A DNA stretch of 64,000 nucleotides from Pipra filicauda. Taxonomy: Eukaryota; Chordata; Aves; Passeriformes; Pipridae. Shown piece after piece: positions 13,249 to 27,610 of this stretch. The notes beneath the pieces are model-generated. The model was not told the origin of the DNA and ran no database searches. It saw nothing but the letters and a program-made list of their open reading frames with translations. Positions within the stretch are counted from its first letter, which is position 1; each line of letters opens with the position of its first letter. A program made the position numbers and the translations under genes. The stretch spans positions 124,001-188,000 of the forward strand of contig NW_024104552.1 of NCBI RefSeq assembly GCF_003945595.2, given 5' to 3'.

Positions 13249-13704
13249 CTTGATTGCAGAAAAAGAGCATGGAAAGGTGAAATCATGTACAACTCTGAAC
13301 AGACTTATTACAAATCAGAAATCTTGAAGCCTTCCGCAATCCTTGCTGAAGACTGTCAGCTTCAGTGTGACCAGAATGGAACATGTGGAATATTATTTAA
13401 CTGTTGTGTTACAATAAAACCTCCAGAAGAATCAGGGCTTCATAGCACAAACACAGACAAAACAGACCGATCTCAAAAAATTTGCAGTATACATATATTT
13501 ATAGTGATGAAGATGTATATTTACTTATTTAAGCTTTCTATCCTTGAGTTAAATGTTAAACAGAAAAGCTCAAAGAAACAAATTTTGTTGCATATTTATG
13601 AAGTTCTGTGGGTTAAACCCAAAATTAATGCTTCCAATTCTCATATATTGAAAGGTCTATCTATATACCACCCCCCCGCCCCCGGCAGCAATGAAAGATT
13701 TTAA
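13249..13704 (+). other. exon-like open stretch, unrecognised
   Basis: An open frame runs from an acceptor-like sequence (pyrimidine-rich tract then CAG at about 13259) through ATG 13285 to a stop at 13704, giving 139 codons from that ATG. A cysteine-containing part (residues about 28-45) is followed by low-complexity, hydrophobic and lysine-rich sequence that looks random. The stretch includes an AATAAA at about 13414. I know no homologue. The acceptor-like site and open frame are visible, but coding function is not supported. A non-coding RNA exon or chance are equally good explanations. Confidence 0.15.
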
Positions 13705-13860
13705 ATGTAAATAGAGGTGAAGGCGAGGCAGTTAACTTAACAAAGTACTTATATATTTCACACTGGCTGCTTCATCCACCAGTGACAAACTCAATTTGGA
13801 GAATGTGTGTCAAAAAATACAACTGCATTTTGGAAGACCCTAGAGGACCATTGAAATACT

Positions 13861-14045
13861 ATGTTGAAAGGGACCTCTGACAGTCTCTAGTCCAGTCTCC
13901 TGCTCAAAGTCAGACTAACTTCAAAGCCATTGTAACAGGTAGCTCATGGCTTGGTGCAGTTCAGATCAAAAGATCTGCAAGAATCCATACCCTCTTTCGG
14001 CAACCTGTTCTAAGGCTTACCATCTACAGATATCCACTGATTAAC
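13861..14045 (-). mobile_element. old CR1 LINE 3' fragment (minus)
   Basis: The plus strand shows a decayed reverse-oriented CR1 3' region. AAAGGGACCTCTGACAGTCT is followed by CTAGTCCAGTCTCCTGCTCA, and then, about 100 bp later, TCGGCAACCTGTTCTAAGGC. These correspond in order and rough spacing to the CR1 landmarks GGGACCTCTGGAG, AGTCCAACCTCCTGCTCA and GGGCAACCTGTTCCAG. The terminal tail itself is not recognisable, and the inner end is uncertain. Divergence is clearly higher than for the copies at 10.6 or 38 kb, so this is an old insertion. Confidence 0.7.
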
Positions 14046-16754
14046 ACAGAAGTTGCATATTCTTTGGTTTTCTTTGAAACTAGTCCATTACCATCAAGAG
14101 AAAGTTGCTAAGAACTTGCTTCCAAATTCTCCAACTTCCTAGCCAGTAAATGACTCAAGGAACATTTGGGTCAGCAGTGCAGAATAACCTGTATGTGTAT
14201 TAATCCACAGGTTGGGAATTGTAGCAGACCACTTTGCAAAGAGGTTGCTGCTGCTTTTTGAGCAAGGTTTCTTTGTTTGGGATCAGAAAATATCAGCAAT
14301 GGATGCAGGCTTGTGGTTGAAATGTGTACCTAGAGGGAATTGTCTCTAAACTGCTAATAGCTTTTTAAAATTGTTTTACTTGAAAAATCTGTTTGTAGAG
14401 ATTTGGTGATTTAGTTTCTTGGTGAGAAAGGCCTAAGTGCAGGGGACTGGTTTTATGTTTTCACAAACTACTTTTTCTTTCAAAAGCACCGATTCAACAG
14501 AATCAGAGCATCTTGGGGAACACACCAGTTCCAGTAGTGCTTTCCCCATGACAGGCTTTTGAAGTGCCAGATTGACTTGACCAGATAGTCTATGAGATCC
14601 ATGGGGAACCAGGATGTTCCTCTCCAGTGGTGGATACAGCTGTGCAAGACAAATAAGATTAATAACCCTCTGGAGGAGCCTGTCTTATCCAGGAACTATA
14701 GAGTGTGCACAGATCCAAATCTTAGGTAAGACACAACTTCTGCAGAGCTGAAGTCAGAGAGGTGAAATTCTTTTTTTGTCATATTTTAAGACAGTATCTA
14801 GTCCTTTAATTTTTTTGTGGACGTAAAGTGCTTTGGAAAGTTACATGGCAGATATAATGACCCTCTTAAAAATCATGTGTTGTGAGTGTTCCCTTCCCTA
14901 TGGAGGGCATAGCTAGACTTGGTTGCACTTTTGTGATATTCACCTGGCAGATGATCATTAAGGACCCTGTTGAGCAGATCTGATCTCTGTCACATCATAC
15001 GGCAATGGAACCACTTCGGTTGTTTTGAGCAAATCTTTCATGTAGCACTGTCTTTCCTATTAGCTTCTTTGTTAAGTTTAGCCCAGCCCATGGTTAGAAG
15101 CACAGAGGTCTTTGCTCCCTCAAGTTAAACTTAAAAACTTTTCAGTAATCTAAGAGTTTTTACATATGTGTGTTCTCAAGAGGGAGAGTGGCTTTTCACA
15201 TAGACGACTGAAGTGGATTCCCACCTAGTATTGTTCAGATGCAACCCACAGCAATGAGATTGAGCATGATTTCTTAAGGATGAGGAACTGCATTATGTAA
15301 CCATGCTTTTATGAAGAAAGCAAGTTGGATGCTTGTTTCATGTAAAACAAGGGTCTTGGAGCCTGTATGAGGTCAAGTGCTATTTTAAGTTCATTCATAG
15401 ACGTCCATGATCTTGCTGACCTTTGAGTCCTGCCACCCCTGGTGCCAAAAGGCAGCTTCTTAATGAAAATGAGATTTTTGTCTATGACTTAAGCTTTCTT
15501 TAGTGAAACAGACACAGCACTGAAGACATAGTCATACGGAAAGGAAATGTTTTATGTTAATATGGACTTCTTTTGTCACTCTCTACAGCCAGGGTAGAGC
15601 TGGACATGTGGACAATATATGTGTTTTCAGATCTTCACCCTTTCATCTGCTCCAAACCTAAGATGCTGCTAGAATAGCTTCAGAGCCAAGAGGATTTAGA
15701 GCTAAAACACAGGGTCAATACAAAACTATTTGTTTGTGGATGTGTACACAAATAGCTATTTTGCTGTTCAATACAGAATTAAATCAACAAATTTTTTGGA
15801 CTTATGTCTTTTGTCTAACCCACCCTTTTCTGGGGAGTGTCCATCTTTCTCCAGACTTTTGTGGTATGGTTATATCCTTTTAGAAACCATTTGTTCATTA
15901 GTGCAGCAGTAATCATGGAAATAGGTCACAGCCCCTTTGGAGTTAAGCTGTTATGTCCCCACTGAGAATGGCACTTAAATATCAATAGCGTAACCGGGAA
16001 AACTCGGCAGTTATTTCCCTGTTTTCTGCAATTCAATGAGGAGTTGTTCGATGCAGACCCCATTGCACTCCAGATGAATGGTGGTGATTGTGAGAAAATG
16101 ATCTCCTATTAATGCAAGATGTCACACTGAGAACAAAGACTAGTTCTTACCATGATGGGATGAGCTCACTCAAATCCCCAATTTGGGAGACTTTGATGCT
16201 TGTCCAGGTGCCAGTTTTTCCATATATGACATACTAGAAAGAACTTAAAAAAAATGCAGAACAGGGCAGTGTTAAACTGATTCATGGCTTCTGAATCTCA
16301 AGGTCATATTGGGTGAAATGTCATGTAATTACCCTTTCACATACTATTTCCCAGAGAACCAAGTTTCCTATCAACAGTTTGAGCTTTCAAGGAGCTAAGA
16401 AAATCATTCATATTAAATTTACCACCACAAGTAAAGAAGTACAGGGCTCCTTTTGAAACCCCCTAACTGTTTTAATGTATGCTTGCATAAATGTCTAAAA
16501 TGTGTCAGTTTAATTAAAACCAGCTTTGCCTCCAGGTTTTTTGAACTGTAGAACTTCACATCCCCATCATGGGATTTTGGTGTGTGGTCAGTGAAATCCT
16601 GGGAGGACTCGTGCCTTCCTGGCGCATTGTTCCTCTGCAGTGCCCACTCATCCATCAGAATGAGAAGGACCAGAACAGAATGACTGCTCTGTTTGATGAG
16701 CTATTATGAATCCAATGATAACTGGAGATTTTATATACATTTATTTAGTTATAA
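14046..16754. other. anonymous non-coding stretch
   Basis: No gene, RNA or assignable repeat was seen. Long ORFs are almost absent between 13.7 and 15.7 kb, with stop codons frequent on both strands. The sequence is AT-rich without obvious tandem structure. Confidence 0.6.
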
Positions 16755-16784
16755 AATAATAATAATAATAATAGTAATAATAAT
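16755..16784. repeat. (AAT)n microsatellite
   Basis: About ten AAT units, with one AGT interruption at 16773-16775, lie between an AT-rich leader and TATGTC. It is a short, potentially polymorphic trinucleotide tract with no evident function. Confidence 0.95.
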
Positions 16785-19700
16785 TATGTCATTGTAGCTT
16801 GGAGATTTAGAAATAGTGAGATAGCTAGTAGGATTTCAAACCAGATAATCCTGTAAGATACTCTTTTCTCTCTCTGATTCAGTAGTGTTTTATGTTGGAT
16901 GTTTTATGTTCCCTATTCCACTAAGACACCCATTCTCTTGGTCCGTTATCTCTTTGAGACATAACTGTCTTTTGTCCAAGATCCTTAAGAAGGTATTCAG
17001 AAAGTCAAGCAGCAAGGTCTAATTAAAAAAGGCATACCTTGCTCATTGCTCTAAACTTAAACTTTTTTTCCCTCATGATCTGATATAGATGGCAAACAGA
17101 AGAAGGTCTGGTGGGTGCTGTCCTGGTGTCCTGCTGTTCTCCCCTTTGTATGTACAGAATTCTTTCTTTGGGGAAAGCAGGGGGAGTACAGAAATATTTC
17201 TTACACTATATATCCCACCAGAGTAAAATGTGAACATTGCATAAGCAATAGATCGAAGGTTGTTAAAAACCTCAAAGAAATAGCATAATTTCTTCTAATT
17301 TTGAAGGTTATAGGGAAGACTTTTTTGGGAGGTGTGTACAAGGTCTCAAGAGAATAGAAAATAAACTCCCTGAAGAAAAAAGAAATAAAATATTCAAAAT
17401 AGTGTTGGAACTACCAGACTCATTTTCCTCAGAGAATAGAAGTTTTCATTCTGTATGCTGCTTCGTAAGGACTAAACCCTCAAAATTTCTGTTTTCAGTT
17501 AGAGTTTATTTTAATGTATGCTGTGATGTAAAGTGTAAGCAGATCAGTTTATTAAAGTAAGAGAACTCGGCTGATGTGCCAGAAAGATATAACCATTAAG
17601 ATAAAAAACAAAGTAACATTCCTTCAAGTAAAGGCCTGCAAAATTCCAGCCTAGATTTGGGTAAAAAAAATAAAAATCAATGGCAGAGTAATTGGCAGTT
17701 CAGAAGCACTGTATTGAAAAGATGGGGTACATTTTGAATATGACAATATAGATTCAGAAGCAGAGAAATTGCAAAAAGACATAAAAGAAATCTAGTATTT
17801 ACCTCAGTTTTAATGGCAACTTAAAGTTATGATTTGTATCTGGGTTACCAAAGGTGTGTGTTTAATGAAATGCTAGAATGAGTTTGGCTGCATCACTAAT
17901 TTCTGAAATATGCCTTTGCTTACCCTGGAGACTGTTCTTTGTTTTTCCTACCTTTCATTAACTCTGGATGCAGAATCTTTGTGGGTTATCATCAGGTTTT
18001 ATCTCAGGAACTTTTCTCAAGATTTTGTAATTATCACCTTTAATTACTCCTATCGGAAAAATTGTCAACATCTGTGGCTATCATCACAATAAACAGAAAA
18101 CCAGGAAACTGTACAGTATTTCTGTTCTTTGTATCTCTTCCGGAGATGCATGTGCGTTTTCCTCAGGTGACACAGAAGGAATTTGACAACTGCGTGGTAC
18201 CTGCCCGTACTAGTAATGCCTGGCAGTGTAGCAATACCTCTTCAACAGCCTTGTGAACTAGGAACAAAAATTGTAGCACTCCTTGAGAGCACAAGTCCTC
18301 ACGCCCCCTTCTCCCTTCCCAGCATGCTACAAAGCTTCAGGTCATAAACACAGCTTGCTAGCTGCCAGATCTAGCGGCAGTAAGGCCTGGTGTGTTATCA
18401 ACTAATGAAATCCCTCTGATTTCATGATGCTTGTGAGCTCCTCTGGGACACTGCTGCTTTGGTTACTACCAATTCTCAAATTCAGAGCATGTCAAAAGCC
18501 CAACTGCAGGTATAGAGGACTCTTCTAAATAATAGTGATTTAAGCAGTGCTGTGAACTCCTACTAATTACATTTCTATCATTCATGAACAGTAGGCTTTT
18601 TGTATTAGTCCTAATGTGGAAGTGGTGTTATTCTAGCCCAGTAGTGTTATTTTAGCACTCTTCTGTAGAAGGTACTCATTGACTGAAGTGCTTGAAATCA
18701 ACCCTTTTAATGTTGTTTTGCTGGAGCTGTTGTAGTCTAAGAAGAAATGAGATATGTGAGCCACAGCAAGGAACAAGTGGCTACTTGCACTACAAAATTG
18801 AAGGCCAAGCACAATTGAAACACACAAGTAGGCAAGTTACTGAGCTGGATTCAGAGTTGATGAATGAAGTGCCGTAAGTTATGTGCAATTAAGTGGATGT
18901 AAGTGGATCTGGCTGAGTCTGAAGGAGCAGAAATGATATCCTGAAAAAGAAGTTCTAATTACAGTAGTGTAAGTGATACTACGACAGTTTTAAGCACCAA
19001 TCACAGAGAAGATTAGCTTAGACAACAACATGTAAAAGTTACCTAGAGCTGCTGGGAGAAAGCTACTTAACAGACATATTTATCTTAGTTGCTTTTATTG
19101 CTGAAATCCTCTTTCTGTTTCTTTTCAAGTTTGGAGTGCTGCATATGTGGTACATAGAAGATGCCAAGTTCTGTGCATTCTCTGAGCCTCATCAGCCTTG
19201 TCTGATGGCTAACTTTTCCTCTATGTTCATGCAGGATGCGTTTAGTGAATGGGGAGGGCTGCTGCTCTGCTTTCAGACGTTCCTGGGGCAGCAGAGGAGC
19301 TTCTCTCCTGCATTTTCCTTATATCTCATTAGCTGTCAAGTTGACTTGCTGAGCCTTGCCATTTCTGTATTATGTACTACTGTTACAGAACATCTCAGCC
19401 AAGGTAATGTGTAAGATAGTAGATAGTACCTAGGATTTTTAAAATATAAGCAAGTGTTTTCAGATACAAAATCTTAAGTACTAAAGAGCCAGTGATGGAA
19501 AAGGTAACTTAGACTGTGGTCTCATTCAGCGAGAGCCTAAAGAGCATAAAACTGCCAAGACTGCTGTCAATAATTGTACATTGATTGTGTGACCTTAGTC
19601 GAAGTTTTCAAGGCTTTGCACAAAAAAGGTCATATGAGACACTGGTATTCTCCCTAATGCTTTTGTTTTTGCTTGCTTTTCTCTACTTGCTTAATGCAAT

Positions 19701-22700
19701 AATAATAGTGTATGGGGATCAGTAAAGTAATTCTCTTTGTTTAAATATGCCATGTCAGACATCAACATTGTTGTTTCTGCTCCAGTGCCCTTTCAGTTCT
19801 AGTTTGTTCAGGATTATGTGAAACTCATGTGTACATTAGTTGTTAATACAACTAATTTTCTCCACTTCATTGCTTGGCTAAGTTCTGCTGCCTCATGACA
19901 CCAGCACTTGATTAAAATTAGATTTGTTCATACGGGGGCAAGGAGCACTGAAGAGATGGTTCTATACCAGAGAAGCATGTGCCTGTCTATGGATCACTGA
20001 TGCATTTAATTTATTTGGCAATATTTGTTTTGGATGGGTTTGGGGGACAGAGAGAGTACTTCAACTGCTCTTCAGTTCTGGCAACAAAGACAACAGTAAC
20101 CTTGGCAACTAAGGATGCTGAAACACCACTTAATCCTTACTCGTAAGTCAATAGGGTTTACCTATTAATAAATTATCAAACCTCTCAGCATGTGACTGAA
20201 GAAACTATGAAACAAATCAGGTGCTGTGACTCAGATAAAGTATTAGTGCAGCAGTTAACTGCGTGACTGCACAATTAAAATAAATTTGGTCAGGAATTTT
20301 CCAGCCAAAGTTTTTTCTGTTTGAAACTGCTGATTCATAGAAAGCAAAACTATGGGAGAAGATTCATTTTCAAGTCTTCCATTTCAAAACAAAACCAAGT
20401 AATTGCTTAAATATCTTTCTTTGACATTTTCTTAATAAAAATGTTAACTTCTTCACAGAAAAATATTTTATTAGGTAAAAGACTGTGAATCTAGCAGCTG
20501 CGTATCTGCGTTTCAGAGCAAGCAGCTGCCCAAGAAAAAGCCCTGCTTCCTGTCTTGGTGCATAGGGCTCAGCTTGGTGAGCTGATGGGTCTGAGTTGTT
20601 TCACAGCTGCATGAGTGCCAGGCCCAGGCAGAGGGAGGAGGGTGAGAGAAAGGAGTGGAATCACCCCTTTCAGCTGCAGCCTCCACTTGGGCTGGGTGGA
20701 AGGTGAAATCATGTCTTAAGATTTTTCTCTGAATCACCTTGGAAGATCTTTTCTCTCTCTTCTCTTTCTCATGTGGATTTTTGTGTTTGAGGTTGTCTTT
20801 TTTTTTTTTCTTTTTTCTTGTAATTTCGACTTTTTGTCTCTACAGCAGAAGCCCTTATATCCTCCTGGGCTTGGAACAGTTTCCTACCCATTCTACATTT
20901 ACACCCACAGTAAATAGTAAGGATATTTCTAGCAGGGATTTTTCTTTACTATCCTGAGAGTCATTCAACATGATCGAAAGGCAGTAATTTGTAGCCCAAA
21001 CCTCTCCAGAGTGTGTGGAGTATAGCTGCCTGTAATAGGACCACGAGCATGCATAGCCCTTCTTTTACTGTCAGACATCTTAGTGTGGGGAAAGTTGTTG
21101 AAGTTAAGCTGCTGTGGACATTGTTATGGTAGGGTGAAGTAAATAAACTACTCATCAATATACATCAGTTGGTTTGGGAGGGAAGGGAAGACATGGCAGT
21201 AGGGTCAGGCCAGGAGGATAAGCCAACTAGACTGAAGCTGGGGTGGGCAGAAGGTTAGCCAGAGTCTGCTGCCACCACCTTGGCTTATAGCACTGCTTGC
21301 CAAGCCAAGCCTGGGCACCGGGAGTGCGGAGATACAGGTGCAGCAACTGCTGGGGGAGCACCGTTTGCTGAGTTTTTTGATTGCCAGTTTTGTAACTGCC
21401 TTGTTAATTTTGCAGCCAGTTTTAGTAAACCAAGCCCTGTTTGGTGACTTGGCATATGTGTACGTGGGGATGATGTATTAAAACTAAATAGTTTTTGATA
21501 CAAAACACGTAATTTTGAAATAAATGCAGATATGTTAGAAGGCTTGAGAAAAGCCATGTTTTTTTAAGGCTGAAAGAAGCAGGAGCAACTTTTACTTTGT
21601 TTTTCCTTGTCTTTCCCATATTGCTGATCAGTTATTCCCTAGTTTCCCATTTCTTGCTTTGTTTTTAAGCTGGTTTCCTGCACAACATTTGGAAATGTTT
21701 TCAGGTCATCTATAAAGCCTTGTTCCTCTGGCTTTTTCTGTGTTTATATATACACATATATAAAAGAGAAGTTACCATTACCGTTCCTATCGTGTCATCT
21801 TGAAAGGTATTTTCAAGGCTGGAGAACAAGGTGTTTCATCTTTGTCACTGTTGTACAGTAGTCCCACCTTGTGAAGCCAATCCATCTGCTGACTCCTGTT
21901 AGAATTGTTAGTACATGTTCTCATTTTATTCCCTTAGTTTTTCTCTTTTAAGTATCTGTCTAATAGGAATTCAGCTCAGCCATGCAGGGCATATTTAGCC
22001 TTGCAATGCCTTGCTGTATTAGTTTGGCAAGTTCAGTGGGGATATAAGCAGTCCAATATTCATATGAAAGATTTGCCTCCTGTAGGAAAATCCTTAAAAA
22101 ACTTAGGCAATGTTCTCAGAACCCAGGGAAATAAAGCTGGGATCTTAAAGCAGCTAATTGGATCTTGTGCTACCCCTGTGGTTTTCCAACAACTGAAAAG
22201 CATCGGTAGTGGTTTTGTATGTTGTGGGTTTCCCTGTCGTTCCCCCTCAGATCCCTTTCTTGGCATGACTTCTTTTCTTAAGAAACAGGATCCAAATGCT
22301 TTAGGAAAGAGTAATAGCTACTACCTAAGTCTGACTTTGTCTTTTCCATTTATTGCGTATTGAAGACCTGTCAAGAAAGCATTTATCACTTTAAAAGGAT
22401 ATGCAAATAGACATTAAGGAATCATTTTACTTCTGTAGATAATAAGTGTTAAAAATAATTTGTGGAGTTCATAAGGCTGAAGATTCTCAAGGATGATTGT
22501 ATTGTTGTGACAGATTAAAAAAAATTAAAAAAAGGCTGGAAATGGAAATATTTAGAACTTGTTAGGTGAACCTTTTTGGTTATGCTATCAATATCTTGCA
22601 TGCCCTTTGCTCTCACTTCTAAGATTAGTTTAGTGGTGAAAGGAAGGATGGAAAGTGGTCCCTGATACCCTGTCCAATGTCCAGGCAGGTGTTCCTTGCT

Positions 22701-23817
22701 CCCAGGCTGGTTTGGCTGGTGCCCACGCTGCTGCCAGCACCTTACTGGACACCTGGAGGCTGCTGCTTATGTTTTAAGGAGAGCAGCCAAGGTCGCAGTT
22801 GTGCTCCACCACTCCCTTTAAGTTTTGGGGGGCAGGAAAGTTTAGTTTAGTTTGCTGGCCCAAACCCAGACTGGTCTGGTTGCTCTGTGTGCTGTTGCTT
22901 TGGCTTGGTACTACTGTGACTGTCAGGTTTGCAGCTGTGCAAGTCCTGCAAGTCCACCATTCAAGGGAGACATTTCTTTCTCCCTAGCCTGTGCCTGTTA
23001 CACTTGTGTTTGCATGGACAGCTTCGAAACTGTGAGAGCATTTTAGATCCCTGCTGAACCGACTTCTGTTCTGTTTGATTATTACATGAGCTATAATTTT
23101 ACTTTGTGCAGTCAAGACTAGTTTAAACAAGTCCCCGAATCTTTAGGGTTGCCTACAGCAGTACCTCAAGCAAGATGCTGTAGCAAAGGGCACCTAGGAC
23201 TTTGTAACATCCCTCATCCAAGTGTATTACTAGATTGGATATATTTGCACTTGCAGCAGGAACCACAACTTGTAAAGAGAAATTTAAGGAAAGGCAACTA
23301 ACAAAAAGGCAGAGGTGGGCAAGAAACTATTCTGGGGGTGTCTTATTTAGAGAAAAAAGTTTTGTACTTAACCTATGTCTAAAGTTGCCCTTAAGGCTGA
23401 GTCAGATTTGGTGAGCTTTCACATAAGCAACAGCACTGACCTGGAGCATGGCGGTTCGTGGTTGCTCTCCTTTGAATGTGACAGCAGCGCTGGTTGTCGT
23501 CTCCCCTTTTCTTACAGGTCTCGGTAGTGGAAAGGGACGCTGAATAACATGCTGAAACACCCTTGATAATATATCCCAGAGGAAGAAGGAAGCCCACCAG
23601 ACACTGTTTAAATACGGGCCTTTGACGTTCAGCTGTATGTGCTTAAATAGCAGTACTTGTCCTCCTTTGCCTGGAGTGATACATCAGTTTGGTGCATGTG
23701 ATTACTGTGGCAGTTAGGTTCACTGCAGATCTTTAATCTTATGGTGCAGATCTAAAACATTTTTCTCAACATTTGCTCCTCTTACATGGAGTTGGCTTTT
23801 TTGTTTAGGGGTTTTTA
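16785..23817. other. anonymous non-coding stretch
   Basis: No gene or confident mobile element was seen. The plus ORF at 19136-19414 (92 codons) and the plus/minus pair near 21.3-21.6 kb have no recognisable domain. There is a T-rich tract at 20798-20815. GC-richer patches lie at 20.5-20.7, 21.2-21.4 and 22.65-22.8 kb; I could not tie them to a repeat family or an exon. Confidence 0.5.
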
Positions 23818-23831
23818 TGTGTGTGTGTGTT
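23818..23831. repeat. short (TG)n tract
   Basis: Seven TG dinucleotides lie in a T-rich context. The tract is too short to be more than a minor microsatellite. Confidence 0.85.
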
Positions 23832-26800
23832 TAGTGGTGCTTTTTGTTTTTCGTTTTTTTTTCTTGCCATTAAAATAGCCTTATTTTATTGCAATATGCT
23901 AAGGTACAGGTTTTGAAGTTTTGTAATTTTTAACAAAGATTTGGTTTGTTTTATTCAGTTACCTGCAGAAAGATGCCTGTTTTGTCACTAAATCAAAGGG
24001 CTGAAATGAAAATGGAAACCAGTGACTTCCACAAATCAAAACTACACTTAATTTCCTTGATGATTGCTTGGAATTCCAATTAGTGGAATATTTAAAATGA
24101 ACATTGATGATCACGAATAACAGAATTCAACATGCTAGAATTAGGCAAAAGGAGTATTTGTAAAATTGTGGTGAATTTTGGAGCTGCTTGGGAGTGTATT
24201 AAATTTCTGTCTAATCACTTTCTTTAAATGAAAAGTGACAAGTAGGTATTGTGTCACAGCAATGTCACTCTGCTTCTAACAGTCCTCCAGTAGGCAGCAA
24301 TCCTACATTAGGCAAACCTAACCATCCAGGATACAGTCTTATTTTCATGCAGCTACAAGAAAGGCTTATTGGCTTTCCTTAGTCAAGAAGGATGTGATGT
24401 GGAACAGCAGCTGCAACTGTTGCAACTGTCTCAGACTTGACCTCCTTGTAGTTAGAATTTTCCCATTCTACATAAAAGCTGAAGTGTCCTGTTTATTTAT
24501 GATGAAACTGAAAAAAGAAGTGGAATTATTGAAGTTGGTACAATCTTTTCTGCCTTCTGATTGCACTTTAAAATTTTGAAGGTATTTCAGGTACCTGGAT
24601 AAAACTGAATGTCAGTGAAATTCAGAAGGTCACTTTATAGCTGAACTCAAAAACTTTGGGGACATCCTTGTGTCTTTTTGCTTCCAAAACAAAATACACT
24701 AGTGGCAAATCAACCTTCTAAGATATCCTCTCTATTGTGTTTTCATTACTTAGTTCTGAATATCACCAAATCTGGGCTAAGCAAATGTAAAACCATTTTC
24801 TCCTTTCTATCAGATTTGGAAGTATTTTTGCCAGGTGGGAGCTTTGCAGTTGACACAGTGAGGTTTCTCCCACGTACCATGTAATGTGCAAGGATGGGAG
24901 GGCGACCCAATACCTTGGAAGGAGTCACTGTGTTGTCACTGGGTAGACTCACCTGTGCTCCCTAAATGCAGTTCCACCTAGCTCAGCTCTCCTCCCTTTC
25001 TTTTGTGTCCCTAAGTTTCAAAGCCATCTCTTAGTCTCTCTCTCTGGAGTAGTTCAGTAAATGCAGCTACTCAGGGTTTTTCTTCAGATTGATTTTAGTT
25101 TGTGCTTATAGACTCGTGAAGTAGTGAACGTGAGAAATCTGGAAAGTGAGAGCCAGCATATGGAGCTAGCAAATGAAGATGGGAACGATGAACTAAATGT
25201 CACTTTAGGGAGACATGATACTAAGCATTTGGCTTTTCAGTTTTACAACTTAGACTGTGTAAAGCTAATTTATACTCTTTGACCCAGTGATGTCTGTCTT
25301 CTATCTGTTTATTGGAAATATGATTGCAGTTTATGTAGATGTTTTCATACAATAACTGTGATGGCAAAAAAAGGGGATGGCACATCACTCCTCCAAAGAA
25401 TCCCGTGGCTCACAATCACTTTCCATTTTCCTGAGAGTACATTAAATGATTTGTTTAATTTCTGTGTATTGGAGTACCTTACTTGTGTGCGAGATTCATG
25501 GAATCCATCATAAGGCATTATTACTCTTAATCATACAGATACCATAAAGTAGTGGGCAGAGGAAAAAGAAAATATATTTTTTTGTTGTTTTGTTCTAATG
25601 TTAAGGCCTCCTTCATACCTTTTGGTCTATCATTCCTCAGATTTTCTCAGAGTATTACTGATGTTGATGTTGTTCTCTGTCTATAATTTTTGTGGAAGGT
25701 TGTTTGATTTTTTTTTCCTACTTTCACTGAAGGAACAAATAGTCTCCCTTTTTAATAAAGGTGTTCTTACTCCAACTTTTCCATATACAGAAAGCTAGCA
25801 ACATACTTTTGCATCAGTAGTTATGAGGGGAGACACCAGTGAAAGAATTAAAGCAACAGTTGATCAGATTGTGGTTTTGTCAGAAACAAAAAAGAGGACA
25901 AGTATAAACTTAAAAAAAAAAAAGTACTTTGCTTTCAAGCACTTTACTGTGCTACTGGTAAAATTGTTCAAATTAATGCTACTGAAATGTATGATACAAC
26001 AGCACTTCTGAGTAGTCTTTCAAAATTATTTAGAGCTTATAGTGTCAAGTACTTTCCCAGTACTGGAAAGAATAAAAAGACAGCAGCAGATTTTGAAAAT
26101 AAAATAAATCTGTTTCCAGTAATGGGACTTAAAGCAACATGCAGGTTTCCAGACTCTTTATTAACCGGTAATTTTATCAGCATAGTGAAGAAGAATACAT
26201 AGTTGAAGGGTAGGCTTACGAGTAGTTACGTGCCCCTGCCTCTATGTTTAGGGGATAATTGGGTCTCACACAATGCTTAGATCTGTGGCTGTGTGCCTCC
26301 TTGGTTTTCATTAATGTTGATAATATCTTAGCAAGTATTCAGTGAGTCACATCATATATGGATCTGCAAACTGTAATTTAGAAATAGGTATCAATTTAAA
26401 TCACAGGAGTTTGATTCCAGCTGCCACCCCTGCTGATAGCACCAAACAGCCATGAATGCGATGCTTCACAGGGCTGGCTGCTTATTAGGAAGCACTGTGA
26501 TGTGGCTGGCTGCAAGCCTATCAGGCTGAAACATTTTGTCATGTGAAAAGAAAGAAAAGTCTTGTTTTAAACACGGTGACTTGAGCCTGGTCCCTGTTCA
26601 TGGGGATGGGTTATCTGCTTGAGACCGTAGGAAACTTTCCTTGAGAAAAGAGAAGGGATTGAGTCATAGGTGAGAATGGCTGCACTTTTTATAGCTATCC
26701 ACAGGTTGTGTTGAAGTTTAGAGTTGGTTTTCATTAACCTCTGCTCAATGCTGGATGATTTCTATCCAGTGAAAATATTAAATATATTTCCAAAAAAATA

Positions 26801-27610
26801 TAATTTTCTCTAGTAAATTACCTGGAACCACTGAGGGTAAAGTTGATCGGCTTGGCACAAACTCCTCTGAGAAGGTTTGCCCATGGATATTGTGGGCAAG
26901 ACGGATTTCTCCCGAGGGAGGCTCTCCTTACAAAAAGTAAACAATTTAAATCCACTGGAAGAGAGCCCAGATTGTTTATTCTTAGGCTTAAAATGATGGC
27001 CGCTCATAAAAATCTGAACACACTCAATCTGTGTATTCAATGAAGATTCACAATACGAATGAACAAATGCAAGTCCATGTTTGTTGCAAATCATCAATAA
27101 CAAGAAGGCTTTTGGTTTTGTTGTTCTGCTAGCAGCAATAGCTTTCCTAGGAGTCAGACTCCTATATACAGGACTTGTTTCCACAAAGGGTTTGCTGCCC
27201 TTTTAGCAGTGGTAAGGCTCATTTTAACTGCCAGACTGCCAGTGCAAAATACTAAGCACTTTTCTTGAACTTTTATACCTTTTTGGTCTTACTGTCACTC
27301 TCCTCACTTCATTCTCAGGATACGGACTGCTGCTCTAGGGTGTCTATGGATACTGAGGACGACTTGCTCTTTTTACACTATCTAATTGGCAGCATTGCCA
27401 ATTTTAAGGTTTTTTTCCGGACTCTTCAACTTTTATGATGTTTCTTTTGTTCTCTGTATTTTGGTGACTATTCCTGCTTTTCCCCCCTTCAAAATGGGAT
27501 ACATGTTATTTCCAAAATTGCTTGCAGGTATCAGAAAATCAAACATCTCATTATAAAGCTTGTAACTATATGCCTGGGTGTATAACTGTACCAGAGAGAA
27601 TGCTAAGCCA
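23832..27610. other. anonymous non-coding stretch
   Basis: No gene was seen. The minus ORF at 26810-27184 (124 codons) is the largest here. It is followed on the minus strand by a donor-like AG/GTAATT, but its sequence matches no family I know. The plus frames at 25823-26202 flank a 12-base A run and are also unrecognised. Nothing else stands out. Confidence 0.5.

Noticed and set aside
25823..26202. Two consecutive plus frames around an A run, looking like a decayed retrocopy
   Set aside because: I cannot link the residues to any protein, and no terminal poly(A) or target duplication is visible.
26810..27184. Minus ORF of 124 codons followed by a donor-like AG/GTAATT
   Set aside because: No family resemblance, no convincing acceptor upstream, and a donor of weak consensus occurs often by chance.
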